DNA from: JANYHF01 sp031367715
Lineage (GTDB): Bacteria > Pseudomonadota > Alphaproteobacteria > Rhizobiales > Hyphomicrobiaceae
Direction: 5' to 3'
Assembly (NCBI GenBank): GCA_031367715.1
Contig: JANLQJ010000312.1
Span: 1-52,379 of the forward strand
Length of the DNA stretch: 52,379 bases
Positions 33,638 to 41,943 of the stretch are shown piece after piece. Both the position numbers and the translations under genes were made by a program. The notes under the pieces are model-generated. The model saw nothing but the letters and a program-made list of their open reading frames with translations, was not told the origin of the DNA and did not search any database. Positions within the stretch are counted from its first letter, which is position 1, and every line of letters starts with the position of its first letter.

Positions 33638-33706
33638 GCAACACTTGTGGTACGACGCCCAGCCATTGGGAGGTCCCGGATCAGCGTTGCGCCACCAAAG
33701 TGTTGC
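33638..33706. other. Imperfect inverted repeat between cysQ and rlmN
   Basis: Left arm from GCAACACTT (33638) and right arm ending AGTGTTGC (33706) pair over about 22 bases with several mismatches (TGG/CCA and CGC/GCG also pair). It lies just after the cysQ stop and may end that transcript, though there is no clear T-run. Confidence 0.4.
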
Positions 33707-33735
33707 AGTACATCCAGGATGATGTTGTGACCGGA

Positions 33736-34497
33736 CTATTCAGTCCGTCCCCGCGCCACGAACGCCCCATTCAGCCAGCCGAGCTTGCCGTACTGCAGTG
33801 GCGAGCCATCCGGGGTGCGCACACTCCCACCCGCTGCGCGCAAAATCGCATCGCCGGCCGCGGTATCCCACTCGCTGGTGGGTGCAAAGCGCGGGTACAC
33901 ATCGGCCAGGCCGCTCGCCAGCTGGCAGAACTTCAGCGACGACGATGCCTGCACCGTGCGCGCGATGACAAGCGTGGCCAAAAACGCATCCGTCTCGGCA
34001 TTCGCATTGGTGCGGCTGACCACCGCCACCAGCCCGTCTGGCGGGCCCTCGCGCGCCTCGATGGCGACCGGTTGGTTGTCGCGCATGGTCATGGCCTTGC
34101 CGTCCGCGCTCACCCAATAGAGTTCGCGCCAGCGCGGCACCAGGATGACGCCGAGTGTCGGCGCGCCGTCCTCAATCAGCGCGATGTTAACGGTGAACTC
34201 GTCGCTGCCGGTAATGAAGCCGCGCGTGCCATCGAGCGGGTCGCAAATGAAATACCGGCCAGTCGGCGCGGCGGTGTGTGAGGCCGGGTTCTCCTCCGAG
34301 ACGATCGCGATGCCCGGCACCTTTGCGGTCAAGATTTCGACAATCGCGGCGTCGGCAGCGCGGTCGGCGGCGGTCACTGGGGAAAAATCGGGCTTCTGCT
34401 CGGTCGCCAGCGCATCGGCGGCAACGGCCAGAATGCGGTCGCCGGCGGCGACCGCGGCCTCCAGCATGGCAACGACAATGGACGCGCGATCTTGCAT
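33736..34497 (-). CDS. cysQ: 3'(2'),5'-bisphosphate nucleotidase CysQ
   Basis: Magnesium-dependent phosphatase of the inositol monophosphatase superfamily that removes 3'-phosphoadenosine 5'-phosphate, a by-product of sulfate assimilation. At 253 residues it has the three metal-site motifs: IVSEENPA, CDPLDGTRGFITGSDEF and SEWDTAAGDAILRAAGG. ATG 34497 follows GGAG; the in-frame codons upstream are rejected. It diverges from the aldolase-like gene. Confidence 0.9.
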   Translation of the reverse strand: MQDRASIVVAMLEAAVAAGDRILAVAADALATEQKPDFSPVTAADRAADAAIVEILTAKVPGIAIVSEENPASHTAAPTGRYFICDPLDGTRGFITGSDEFTVNIALIEDGAPTLGVILVPRWRELYWVSADGKAMTMRDNQPVAIEAREGPPDGLVAVVSRTNANAETDAFLATLVIARTVQASSSLKFCQLASGLADVYPRFAPTSEWDTAAGDAILRAAGGSVRTPDGSPLQYGKLGWLNGAFVARGRTE

Positions 34498-34592
34498 GCC
34501 GGCTCCCCCAGAAACGATCCGTTCGCCACTCCACAAGCGCTGCAAAACGGTCTAGCGTATGGCGCGTCAAGCCGGAACCGGAGTTATCCCCG

Positions 34593-35354
34593 ATGAGCGC
34601 CGTTGAAGCTATCCGCCCGAATATCGATCATTGGAACGAACGCATTGACTTGGCCGCAGCCTTCCGCTGGACGCAGCGCCTTAACATGCACGAGGGCGTC
34701 GCCAATCATTTCAGCCTCGCCGTCACCGACGACGGGCAGAAGTTCCTGATGAACCCGAACCAGAAGCATTTCTCGCGGCTCAAGGCGAGCGATCTGGTCC
34801 TGATCGATGCCAACGACCCGACAACCATGGATCGCCCGGATGCGCCCGATCCGACGGCGTGGTTCCTGCACGGCGCGCTGCATCGTCAGCTGCCGCAGGC
34901 GCGCTGCGTCATGCACGTTCATTCCAAGTACGCGACCGTGCTGGCGTCCTTGCTGGATTCCAGCATGCCGCCGATAGACCAGAATTCGATGCGCTTCTAC
35001 GGCAAGATCGCCATCGACGACGGTTACGACGGCATGGGCCTGGGCGATGAGGCTGAGCGCGTGGCGTCGCTGATGCGCGCCAATCTCGACAAGACTGTCC
35101 TGATGATGGGCAATCACGGCATCATGATCTTTGCCCCGACGGTCGCCTATGCGTTCGACGAGATGTACTATTTCGAGCGCTCGGCCGAGACGCTGGTGAC
35201 GGCCTATATGACTGGCAAACCGTTGCGGGTGGCGAGCCACGCGGTGGCGGAAAAGACTGCGGTGCAGTGGCGCGAGTATCCGGGGCTGGGCGATCTGCAC
35301 TTTGCCGAGCTGAAGGCGATCCTGGATGAGGAGGGGAGTGATTATCGGATGTGA
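34593..35354 (+). CDS. Class II aldolase/adducin family protein
   Basis: A 253-residue zinc enzyme fold. The metal-binding His-x-His is MHVHSKY (His108, His110), with His175 in MMGNHGIMIF as third ligand. GVANHFSLAVTDDGQ and YYFERSAETLVTAY are family blocks. Members cleave sugar phosphates such as fuculose-1-phosphate, or act in decarboxylation and salvage. The residues that would distinguish these are not decisive here. It is a single gene with a divergent cysQ. Confidence 0.85.
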   Translation: MSAVEAIRPNIDHWNERIDLAAAFRWTQRLNMHEGVANHFSLAVTDDGQKFLMNPNQKHFSRLKASDLVLIDANDPTTMDRPDAPDPTAWFLHGALHRQLPQARCVMHVHSKYATVLASLLDSSMPPIDQNSMRFYGKIAIDDGYDGMGLGDEAERVASLMRANLDKTVLMMGNHGIMIFAPTVAYAFDEMYYFERSAETLVTAYMTGKPLRVASHAVAEKTAVQWREYPGLGDLHFAELKAILDEEGSDYRM

Positions 35355-35447
35355 AGTGGGTAAGCTGGAAAACCCGGAAAATATGCAATTCGCGCAATTT
35401 GTGGATTGTGGTGTGCTCGCTCGGACAATGTATTGAAGGAACTTCCT

Positions 35448-35720
35448 ATGGGCATGATCCGCGTCACCGCGAGCGAATTCCAAGAGACCTTCGAAGCCTT
35501 GAGCGACAAGGCTTTTTGTGAGCCGGTCGCGATCGCTAAGCAGGGCCGAGACCATCTGGTAGTTCTGTCGGCCGAGGAATACGCCCGTTGGAAGCGGCGC
35601 GACCGCCAAGTGAACGTGGCGGGACCCCGTCCCGACGGACTCTTGGAAGCGATTGAGAAACGCACCACGGACCCAAAGTATGATTACCTGAACGCCGAGT
35701 TGAATGACTGGAAGCCATGA
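35448..35720 (+). CDS. Phd/YefM-type antitoxin
   Basis: A 90-residue protein: MGMIRVTASEFQETFEALSD, then EPVAIAKQGRDHLVVLSAEE and YARWKRRDRQ, the standard Phd fold, and an acidic C-terminal tail (LLEAIEKRTTDPKYDYLNAE) that would bind the toxin. GAAGGA precedes the ATG. The stop overlaps the toxin-gene start by four bases (ATGA). The antitoxin reads as fully intact although its toxin gene is destroyed. Confidence 0.85.
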   Translation: MGMIRVTASEFQETFEALSDKAFCEPVAIAKQGRDHLVVLSAEEYARWKRRDRQVNVAGPRPDGLLEAIEKRTTDPKYDYLNAELNDWKP

Positions 35721-36154
35721 ACTGGCCGAAGCCCGAAGCTGGTCTTGTCATCCGCTATTCCTTTCTTTGGTTCGGCGAGCACGAGCAAGGTTGAGATGAA
35801 AGCGCCAAGGATCGTCCGTGCGCGGTCGTCCTTGCACTGCCGGAAATTGACGGCGGAAATCATGTCGTTGTCGTTCCGATTACGCATTCCGTTCCTGACG
35901 GTTCCACCACGGCGATGGCAGTACCGCCTGTGAAAAAGTAACGGCTTGGGCTCCACGGCGAGCGGTCCTGAGTGCTTCTGAGCGACAGCAATTACGTCAC
36001 TTGGCCCGGCCCGGACTTGCGTCCGATTGGAGGGCGCGCCGGTGGTTCAATCGCATATGACGCGCTACCGCCGCACTTCTTTGCCGAATTGCTCCAGCGA
36101 TTTGCGCAGCTGGAGCGAGCGCAGCAGCCACGGCATGTGACGCTGACGGAATAG
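35717..36154 (+). pseudogene. PemK/MazF-family toxin gene with three in-frame stops
   Basis: One uninterrupted frame of 145 codons carries PemK/MazF sequence from end to end: PEAGLVIRYSFLWFGEHEQG, then DRPCAVVLALPEIDGGNHVV, VVPITHSVPDG, WPGPDLRPIGG and ALPPHFFAELLQRF. Stops interrupt it at 35792 (TGA, probably from an Arg CGA), 35939 (TAA) and 35969 (TGA in place of the Trp of ERSWV). There is no frameshift or deletion, and total length matches intact relatives. Elsewhere TGA is used as a normal stop, so recoding is excluded. The endoribonuclease should be dead. Confidence 0.85.
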
Positions 36155-36199
36155 GCGGTGAGGTTCAGAGCGGCAAAGGCGGCGAGATGGGAGACTATT

Positions 36200-36604
36200 A
36201 TGGGCAAAACACAAACCGGCAGCTGCCTGTGCCGCGCCGTGCGCTATTCCTTCGAGGAGCCGATCTACGGCTGTGTCCACTGTCATTGCGACAGTTGCCG
36301 GAAAAATTGTGCAAGCCCGATGACGACATTCGTCGGCGTATTCGACGGCCAATGGCGCTGGCTTGGTGAGCCAGCGTCGGTTTACGTTTCCTCTCCCGGC
36401 GTCGAAAGGTTCTTTTGCAATCGTTGCGGCTCCCCGGTCGCGTATTTATCGAAGAATTTCACGAACAAGATGCATTTCTATCTGGCGGCCTTGGATGATC
36501 CAGAGGCGTTCAAGCCAGAGGGGCATTCGTTCAAGAAGAACAAGCTGTCGTGGCTGCACCTGAGCGACAAACTGCCGGATTTGACTGGTGACAAGTGGTC
36601 GTGA
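36200..36604 (+). CDS. GFA (glutathione-dependent formaldehyde-activating) family protein
   Basis: A 134-residue zinc-binding protein of the GFA/Mss4-like fold. Cysteines lie in the expected clusters: Cys9/Cys11 (GSCLCRAV), Cys28/30/33 (CHCDSCRK) and Cys73/76 (FFCNRCGSP). Named for a formaldehyde-glutathione enzyme, but most members have unproven roles. ATG 36200 (MGKTQTGSC) is the canonical start. It is a single gene. Confidence 0.88.
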   Translation: MGKTQTGSCLCRAVRYSFEEPIYGCVHCHCDSCRKNCASPMTTFVGVFDGQWRWLGEPASVYVSSPGVERFFCNRCGSPVAYLSKNFTNKMHFYLAALDDPEAFKPEGHSFKKNKLSWLHLSDKLPDLTGDKWS

Positions 36605-36725
36605 GCGGTGCATTGGCCGTTGCGACAATGGGTCTCGCCCCCTTTCTCACCGTGTCTGCCGGTGTTGATGGATGACAAAGAAGAGTTCGCTAGCGACCAT
36701 TCGAGCTGGACTGCGAGCCGCCCAA

Positions 36726-37319
36726 CTACCCCGGCCGTCTCAGCGAAAACTTTCCCTCCACCACCGCATAATCCCCATACCCCATGCGTGCGATCGGCTG
36801 CATGGCCACCGTATCCACCCGGCCATCGACGATGAACCGATCCTCGATATGCACGCCGACCACTTCGCCGATCACCATCGCATACCCCTCGGCCCCACGG
36901 CTCGGCAGCGGCACGGTCTTCCAGTAGCGGCACTCAAGCGCGGCGGGGGCGGGGGCGACGCGGGGCGGTTTGACCAGGCGGGACGGGGCGGGCGCTAACC
37001 CCGCCAACGCCATTTCATCGATGTCCGGCCCCACGCTGGCCGAGGTCAGGTTCATGGCCTCGCGCAAATCGTAGCTGACAATAGAGCAGACGAACTCGCC
37101 GGTCGCCTCGGCGTTGCGCTGGCTGTCCTTGCGGCCGGCACTGGCGAACATCACGTAAGGCGGATTCTCGGCTACGGCGTTGAAAAAACTGTACGGTGCG
37201 AGATTTACGATGCCGTCCGGGCCGAGCGTGGAAATCCAGCCGATCGGGCGCGGCGCGACGATGGCCTTGAAGGGATCGTGACGCAGGCCGTGGGCGTTGG
37301 ATTGGGTGTCGTAGAACAT
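36726..37319 (-). CDS. Flavin reductase-like (FMN-binding split-barrel) protein
   Basis: A 197-residue FMN-binding protein. The family opening FKAIVAPRPIGWISTLGPDG and NLAPYSFFNAVAENPPYVMF, then CRYWKTVPLP and MVIGEVVGVHIEDRFI identify the flavin reductase/HpaC-like group. Start MFYDTQSNAHG at 37319. It lies 133 bp after a nitroreductase gene on the same strand. Whether it supplies reduced flavin to another enzyme is unknown. Confidence 0.88.
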   Translation of the reverse strand: MFYDTQSNAHGLRHDPFKAIVAPRPIGWISTLGPDGIVNLAPYSFFNAVAENPPYVMFASAGRKDSQRNAEATGEFVCSIVSYDLREAMNLTSASVGPDIDEMALAGLAPAPSRLVKPPRVAPAPAALECRYWKTVPLPSRGAEGYAMVIGEVVGVHIEDRFIVDGRVDTVAMQPIARMGYGDYAVVEGKFSLRRPG

Positions 37320-37452
37320 GACGCGACCGTCTTTGCTGGGGATTGAAAAATGGAGACAATTGCTGAGGGGCGGGCTGGGCCGACCCTCGAAGACCTTGCA
37401 CCGACGCACCGGGGCGGCCGCAACCCGCCTTTACGCCATAACGTCCGGAAAA

Positions 37453-38031
37453 TTACCCAAACCGGCTGACAATATCCTCCAGCTTCGGCCGGTCGCGTTC
37501 CGGCAGCTTCTGCGTAGCGGTGCCGATATAGATGAACCCGGCCACGCGCTCGTTGTCGGCCAAGCCCAGTAACTTCCGCACACCGGCGCTATAGCCGTAC
37601 CACTCGGTAATCCAGTTGGTGCCAAAACCCAGCGCATTGGCGGCTAGGCACAGGGTCTGGCAGGCCGCGCCCGCCGACAGGATCTGTTCCCACTCCGGTG
37701 CGGCGGGCACCGGCGTCACGCGCGAGATCACACTAACCACCAAAGGCGCGCGCAGGAAACGGCCGGCCTCCAGCTCCAAACGGGCCGGGCTAGGCGGATT
37801 GGCGTCTTCGGCCGCCAGGATCGCGGCCAGGCCAGCGCCGAACTTGGCCCGCGCATCGCCCGCAAAGACAATGAATCGCCACGGCGCCAGCTTTTTGTGG
37901 TCGGGTACGCGGGCAGCGGCGGTCAGGATCTGGGTGAGTTGCTCGGGCGATGGCCCCGGCTCGCCGATCAGCCCGCCCGAGGCCGATGAGGAGCGGCGCG
38001 TGAGCAGTGTTTCGAGCATCGCTGACATCAT
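37453..38031 (-). CDS. Nitroreductase-family protein
   Basis: A 192-residue FMN enzyme fold with RRSSSASG near the start (FMN phosphate contact), ARVPDHKKLAPWRFIVFAGD, SAGAACQTLCLAANALGFGT and the tail VAGFIYIGTATQKLPERDRP. It resembles the short YdjA-type branch. Two adjacent ATGs (38031 and 38028) and a third at 38019 are possible starts; no ribosome binding site decides. It is divergent from the first VWA gene. Confidence 0.88.
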   Translation of the reverse strand: MMSAMLETLLTRRSSSASGGLIGEPGPSPEQLTQILTAAARVPDHKKLAPWRFIVFAGDARAKFGAGLAAILAAEDANPPSPARLELEAGRFLRAPLVVSVISRVTPVPAAPEWEQILSAGAACQTLCLAANALGFGTNWITEWYGYSAGVRKLLGLADNERVAGFIYIGTATQKLPERDRPKLEDIVSRFG

Positions 38032-38124
38032 TTAGGGGCTCTCTCCCGTACCGGACAACAAGGGTGTTCGCAGCCGCGAACAGACCGGCTATATCATAGC
38101 GAGATAGGTTGCGGGAGGGTGGCG

Positions 38125-40161
38125 ATGGGTTGGCGCAGTTTGGCGCGGTGTAGCGGTAGGATGGCGGCGCTGCTGGCCGGATTGGCGCTGGCCATCGCAC
38201 CAGCCCATGGGCAAACGCAGCCGGCTGACGCCAACGCCCCGTCGGCCAAGCGGGCGATAGTGGTACTCGACAGCTCCGCCGCCATGCTGGCGCCACTCGA
38301 AACCTTCAAGAAATACTATCTGGTGCGCAAGGACCTGCAGGCGGCGCTGACAAATCCGCTCGCTGGCGTCGATGTTGGGCTGCTGGCCTATGGCCACCGG
38401 CGGCGTTCGGCTTGCGATGATGTCGAACTGCTGCGTCCGGTCGAGCCGTTCGACGCGCGCGTGTTCTTTCGTGGCCTGACGAGCGTGCGACCCAAAGGCC
38501 GGTCGCCGCTGGCGGCGGCGCTGCGGGTGGCGGGGGATGCGCTGCCGGTTGGCGGCCGGCAAGGCGGTAAGATCCTGCTGGTCGCTGGCGCGCCGGACAA
38601 CTGCCAGGGCGACCCATGTGCGGCTGCCGCCGAACTGGTTGCCGCCGATCCAACCGTCTCCATCGATGTGGTCTGGCTGGCCGATCCTGCGCCAGACCTG
38701 ACCCAGGCGCAATGCATCGCCAAGGCCGGCCGCGGGCGGCTGTTCACGGCCAACAGCATGGCGGATGCCGAGCATATGCTTGGTGAGGCGTTTGCCGGCC
38801 TCGGCTCGGCCGCCACCGCTATGCCATCGGCGGCCAACACCGGACCCGGAGGCAAAGCCGCCGACGGCGCACCTGGCCTCAATCTCTCGGTGCGGCTCGG
38901 GACACAATCCGAGACCTATGCCGGCAAGGTGTCCTGGAGCGTGCGCAAGGCTGCGGCCACTGCGCAGCTTGACGGTGCAGTCCCTGCCGATGGCCAGCTC
39001 ATCGCCCATGCCGATACGCCGACGGTCTACTTGCCGCTGCCGCCGGGCGGCTATCAGGTCGAGGTGTCGGCCGGCAGCCTGACCCAGCAGCAGACCGTCG
39101 AAGTGCGCGAGAACGAAGCCAGCACGGTCGTGCTGACGCTGAATGCCGGTACCGTCCAGCTGAAGGCGACCACGGCCAAGGCGCTGCCGCCGCAAGACAG
39201 CGTCTATGTTACGGTCTACCGCCTAGGTGCAACCGTCGACGATGCGCCCGAGACCGTCGCCGTTATGCCGATGCCGGCCGAGCCGCTGCTGCTGAGCCAA
39301 GGCAACTATCGCATTGTCGCCTCGCTGCGTGACATCCGGTCCGAGCGCACGGTGGCGGTGACGGCTGGCGCGGTGCTGGCAAGCGAATTCGCGCTTTCGA
39401 CCGGGCAGCTGCAGATCGAGACACCGATCGCAGTTGACGCGGTTCTTGCCGCTGGCATGAGCAACATTGCCTATTTCGTCAGCGAGGACGATCCCGAGCA
39501 GCCGCTCGGCCAGCGGGATGTCGGCCGCTCGGCCCTGCCGAACCCGAGCTTCGACCTGAAACCAGGGATTTATCACGTCTATGCCAGGGCCGGCGCCGCG
39601 CAAGCCCATGTCGATGCCGTGGTCAAGGCCGGCGAGACGACCAGGATCTCGTTACCGATCGTCACCGGCCGCCTGCAGCTTGCCCCGATGAGCATTGAGG
39701 GAGGCAGCGAAATTCCTAAGGGTCTGATCAGCTATACTATCGAGCGGCTCGATGCGGCGGGCGCAGCCGAGGCAGTGATCGCGCGCAACAGCCTCGGTGA
39801 CTCGCGCATCGATCTGGAGGCCGGGCGGTATCGCGTCACCGGTCGGGTCGGGCTGGTCAATGTGGTCGCCAGCACCGAGGCGGTGGTGCGGCCTGGCGCC
39901 GAAACGCGCATTGAGCTGAAACCGTTGCTGGCGCTGCTCAGCCTGCAGTTCGGCGATACGCCCGGTAGCGTGCCAGATGTGTTGTGGGAGATTCGTGCCG
40001 GCGGCGGCAAAGTGGTTTGGTCGACCACCGATACATCTCCATTGGTGCCGCTGGCGCCTGGCAACTACGAGGTCCATGCCTATCGGGCCGGCCACGACCG
40101 TTCGACGGCTGTGAGCCTTACACCAGACGAGCGCCGCACCGTCGTTATTCGGCCGGAATGA
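38125..40161 (+). CDS. Exported von Willebrand A-domain protein with degenerate MIDAS, tandem copy 1
   Basis: A 678-residue secreted or periplasmic protein: signal peptide to about residue 30 (LAGLALAIAPAHGQ) and a VWA domain about 43-220. Then come beta-rich modules, each ending in a G-x-Y-x-V strand (LPPGGYQVEV, LSQGNYRIVA, LKPGIYHVYA, LEAGRYRVTG, LAPGNYEVHA). The metal site reads DSSAAM at 49-54, lacking the fifth-position Ser of D-x-S-x-S. Cys97, 160, 165 and 197 are spaced as in the next gene and suggest disulfides. GGGAGG precedes ATG 38125. Function is unknown; surface adhesion or envelope scaffolding is a guess. Confidence 0.82.
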   Translation: MGWRSLARCSGRMAALLAGLALAIAPAHGQTQPADANAPSAKRAIVVLDSSAAMLAPLETFKKYYLVRKDLQAALTNPLAGVDVGLLAYGHRRRSACDDVELLRPVEPFDARVFFRGLTSVRPKGRSPLAAALRVAGDALPVGGRQGGKILLVAGAPDNCQGDPCAAAAELVAADPTVSIDVVWLADPAPDLTQAQCIAKAGRGRLFTANSMADAEHMLGEAFAGLGSAATAMPSAANTGPGGKAADGAPGLNLSVRLGTQSETYAGKVSWSVRKAAATAQLDGAVPADGQLIAHADTPTVYLPLPPGGYQVEVSAGSLTQQQTVEVRENEASTVVLTLNAGTVQLKATTAKALPPQDSVYVTVYRLGATVDDAPETVAVMPMPAEPLLLSQGNYRIVASLRDIRSERTVAVTAGAVLASEFALSTGQLQIETPIAVDAVLAAGMSNIAYFVSEDDPEQPLGQRDVGRSALPNPSFDLKPGIYHVYARAGAAQAHVDAVVKAGETTRISLPIVTGRLQLAPMSIEGGSEIPKGLISYTIERLDAAGAAEAVIARNSLGDSRIDLEAGRYRVTGRVGLVNVVASTEAVVRPGAETRIELKPLLALLSLQFGDTPGSVPDVLWEIRAGGGKVVWSTTDTSPLVPLAPGNYEVHAYRAGHDRSTAVSLTPDERRTVVIRPE

Positions 40162-40187
40162 TGGGGCTCCTGGTGATGAAAGACGCC

Positions 40188-40250
40188 AAATCGTGAAATC
40201 GCCAAATCGGGAAGAAAGATAGTCTGTTCGATTCGGCGATTTCACGATTT
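40188..40250. other. Long hairpin between the two VWA genes
   Basis: AAATCGTGAAATCGCC (40188-40203) pairs perfectly with GGCGATTTCACGATTT (40235-40250). After one mismatch five more pairs follow. It begins 26 bases after the stop of the first gene. It could attenuate transcription or set the ratio of the two proteins. Confidence 0.65.
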
Positions 40251-40283
40251 CAGTCCGCATTAAATTCTCAATGAGCTCAATGC

Positions 40284-41837
40284 ATGCGTCTTGCCTGCCA
40301 TGTCATCCTGAGCCTGCTGGTGCTGCTGTCCGGTTCCATGACTGGAGCGGCGGCGGCCGAGCGCGGACGCGTGCTGTTTGTCGTCGATTCCACCGCCTAT
40401 ATGGGCGCCCTGTTTGGCGGCAGCAGCAAACTGGTCGCGGTCAGCAATGCGTTGGCCAGTGTCTGGCCCAATCATGCCGGTCGCCTGGATCTCGGGCTTG
40501 CCATTTACGGCCGCGGCTCGTCCGGCAAGTCGGCCTGCACCGACAGCGAACGTAGACGCGCCTTCGCACCGCTTGACGGCCCTGGTGCTGCAGCTCTGTT
40601 GGCTGGGTTGAAGACCAAGGGCGATGCGGGCGTGGCGTACGCTCTGTCGAAGGCGGTTGCCGGCAAGGACATCCTGGCCGGCCGCACGTCGCTGATCATG
40701 ATCGTTGGCGGGCCAGAATCATGCGAGGCAGATCCGTGCGAGCTGGCCGCCAGGATCGGGGGCGAGCGCGATCTGCCGGTGCATGTGATCGCGCTCGATG
40801 CCGGCGGCGAGGCGACCCAGTTGCAGTCGCTCAAATGCATCGCCGACAGCACCAAGGGCAATTACTGGCAGGTCGGCAGCACCATGGAGCTGGCGGCAGC
40901 GCTCGACGACGCCCTGGCGTTGGCCGGCAAACCCGTCACTGCGGCGCTGCGGCCGGGCGCTGCGGCATCCAATGTCGAACCGGGCGCTGCCATCACGACT
41001 GGCTCGGGGACGACCGCGTCCGCGGGGGAGGTCACTGCCAGCCTCGATGGCGCGGCGGGGCTGGCTGTGCCGGGCAACGGTCCGCCCGGCCAGGTCAACC
41101 TGCTCGCTCTGCTCACCGATGCCGGCCCGGCCGTGACATCCGGGCTCACCTGGCGGGTGTTTGTGCGCAACGGCACCGGGCTAAAGCAGGTGCTGTCATC
41201 GAGCGAGGCCAACCCGGCTCTGACCCTGCCGTCAGGCGACTATCTCATCAATGTCGCCTATGGGCGATCTTATGCGACACGCAATGTGAAAGTGGCCGAG
41301 GGCACGGCGAACGCGCAGCTGGTGCTGAATGCCGGTGGCCTGAAACTGGGCGCCCGGTTGGCCGATGGCAGCTTGGCGCCGGTGCAGTTCGTCAGCGCCG
41401 AGATTTTCGCCGACGAGCGCGACCAGTTCGGTAACCGCGCCAAGCTGGTCGACAGCGTGCGTCCGGGCGTCATCGTGCGCCTGAATTCGGGCCTCTATCA
41501 TGTCGCGGCGACCTATGGCGATGCCAACGCCACCGTGCAGTCCGATGTGGCGGTCGAGGCCGGCCGCATCACCGATGCAACGGTGACCTTTACGGCCGCG
41601 CGCGTGACCTTCCGTTTGGTGCAGCAAAGTGGCGGCGAGGCGCTGACCGGCACCTCCTGGACCATCCTGGGCGGTGCCGGCGAGACAGTGAAGAAGAGCC
41701 TTGCCGCGCTGCCAACGCACATTCTCGCCCCCGGCGACTACAGCGTCGCGGCCGAGCGCAGTGGCAAGCAGTACACGCAGGATTTCACCGTCAAGGCCGG
41801 CGAAGCGGTTCAGGTTGAGGTGGTGGTGAAGGAGTGA
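40284..41837 (+). CDS. Exported von Willebrand A-domain protein with degenerate MIDAS, tandem copy 2
   Basis: A 517-residue paralog of the preceding protein. Signal peptide MRLACHVILSLLVLLSGSMT, VWA domain about 28-205, then at least three G-x-Y beta modules (LPSGDYLINVAY, LNSGLYHVAATY, LAPGDYSVAAER). The metal site reads DSTAYM at 35-40, again losing the fifth-position Ser. Cys85, 147, 152 and 185 match copy 1 almost residue for residue (gaps 62, 5, 33 against 63, 5, 32). The shared Cys frame and degenerate metal site imply a duplicated pair rather than two recruits. No ribosome binding site is obvious. Confidence 0.82.
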   Translation: MRLACHVILSLLVLLSGSMTGAAAAERGRVLFVVDSTAYMGALFGGSSKLVAVSNALASVWPNHAGRLDLGLAIYGRGSSGKSACTDSERRRAFAPLDGPGAAALLAGLKTKGDAGVAYALSKAVAGKDILAGRTSLIMIVGGPESCEADPCELAARIGGERDLPVHVIALDAGGEATQLQSLKCIADSTKGNYWQVGSTMELAAALDDALALAGKPVTAALRPGAAASNVEPGAAITTGSGTTASAGEVTASLDGAAGLAVPGNGPPGQVNLLALLTDAGPAVTSGLTWRVFVRNGTGLKQVLSSSEANPALTLPSGDYLINVAYGRSYATRNVKVAEGTANAQLVLNAGGLKLGARLADGSLAPVQFVSAEIFADERDQFGNRAKLVDSVRPGVIVRLNSGLYHVAATYGDANATVQSDVAVEAGRITDATVTFTAARVTFRLVQQSGGEALTGTSWTILGGAGETVKKSLAALPTHILAPGDYSVAAERSGKQYTQDFTVKAGEAVQVEVVVKE

Positions 41838-41848
41838 AGGCCGCAGAA

Positions 41849-41904
41849 CCAGTTCCGCCGTAACCCAACGCCGCGAGCGAGACGTTCGGTTACGGCGGAA
41901 CTGG
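41849..41904. terminator. Strong hairpin after the second VWA gene
   Basis: CCAGTTCCGCCGTAAC (41849-41864) and GTTACGGCGGAACTGG (41889-41904) are perfect complements. The stem extends by one more pair and, past a mismatch, four more. It lies between two convergent genes. No T-run follows, so it may be a bidirectional terminator or a REP-like unit. Confidence 0.6.
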
Positions 41905-41943
41905 CAGTGGAGTTGCTGTAACGAGGTCCTGGCCGCACCCAAG

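Noticed and set aside
35717..36154. Selenocysteine or stop-codon reassignment in the PemK frame
   Set aside because: Both TGA and TAA occur, TGA ends many other genes here, and no selenocysteine insertion element is apparent; decay is simpler.
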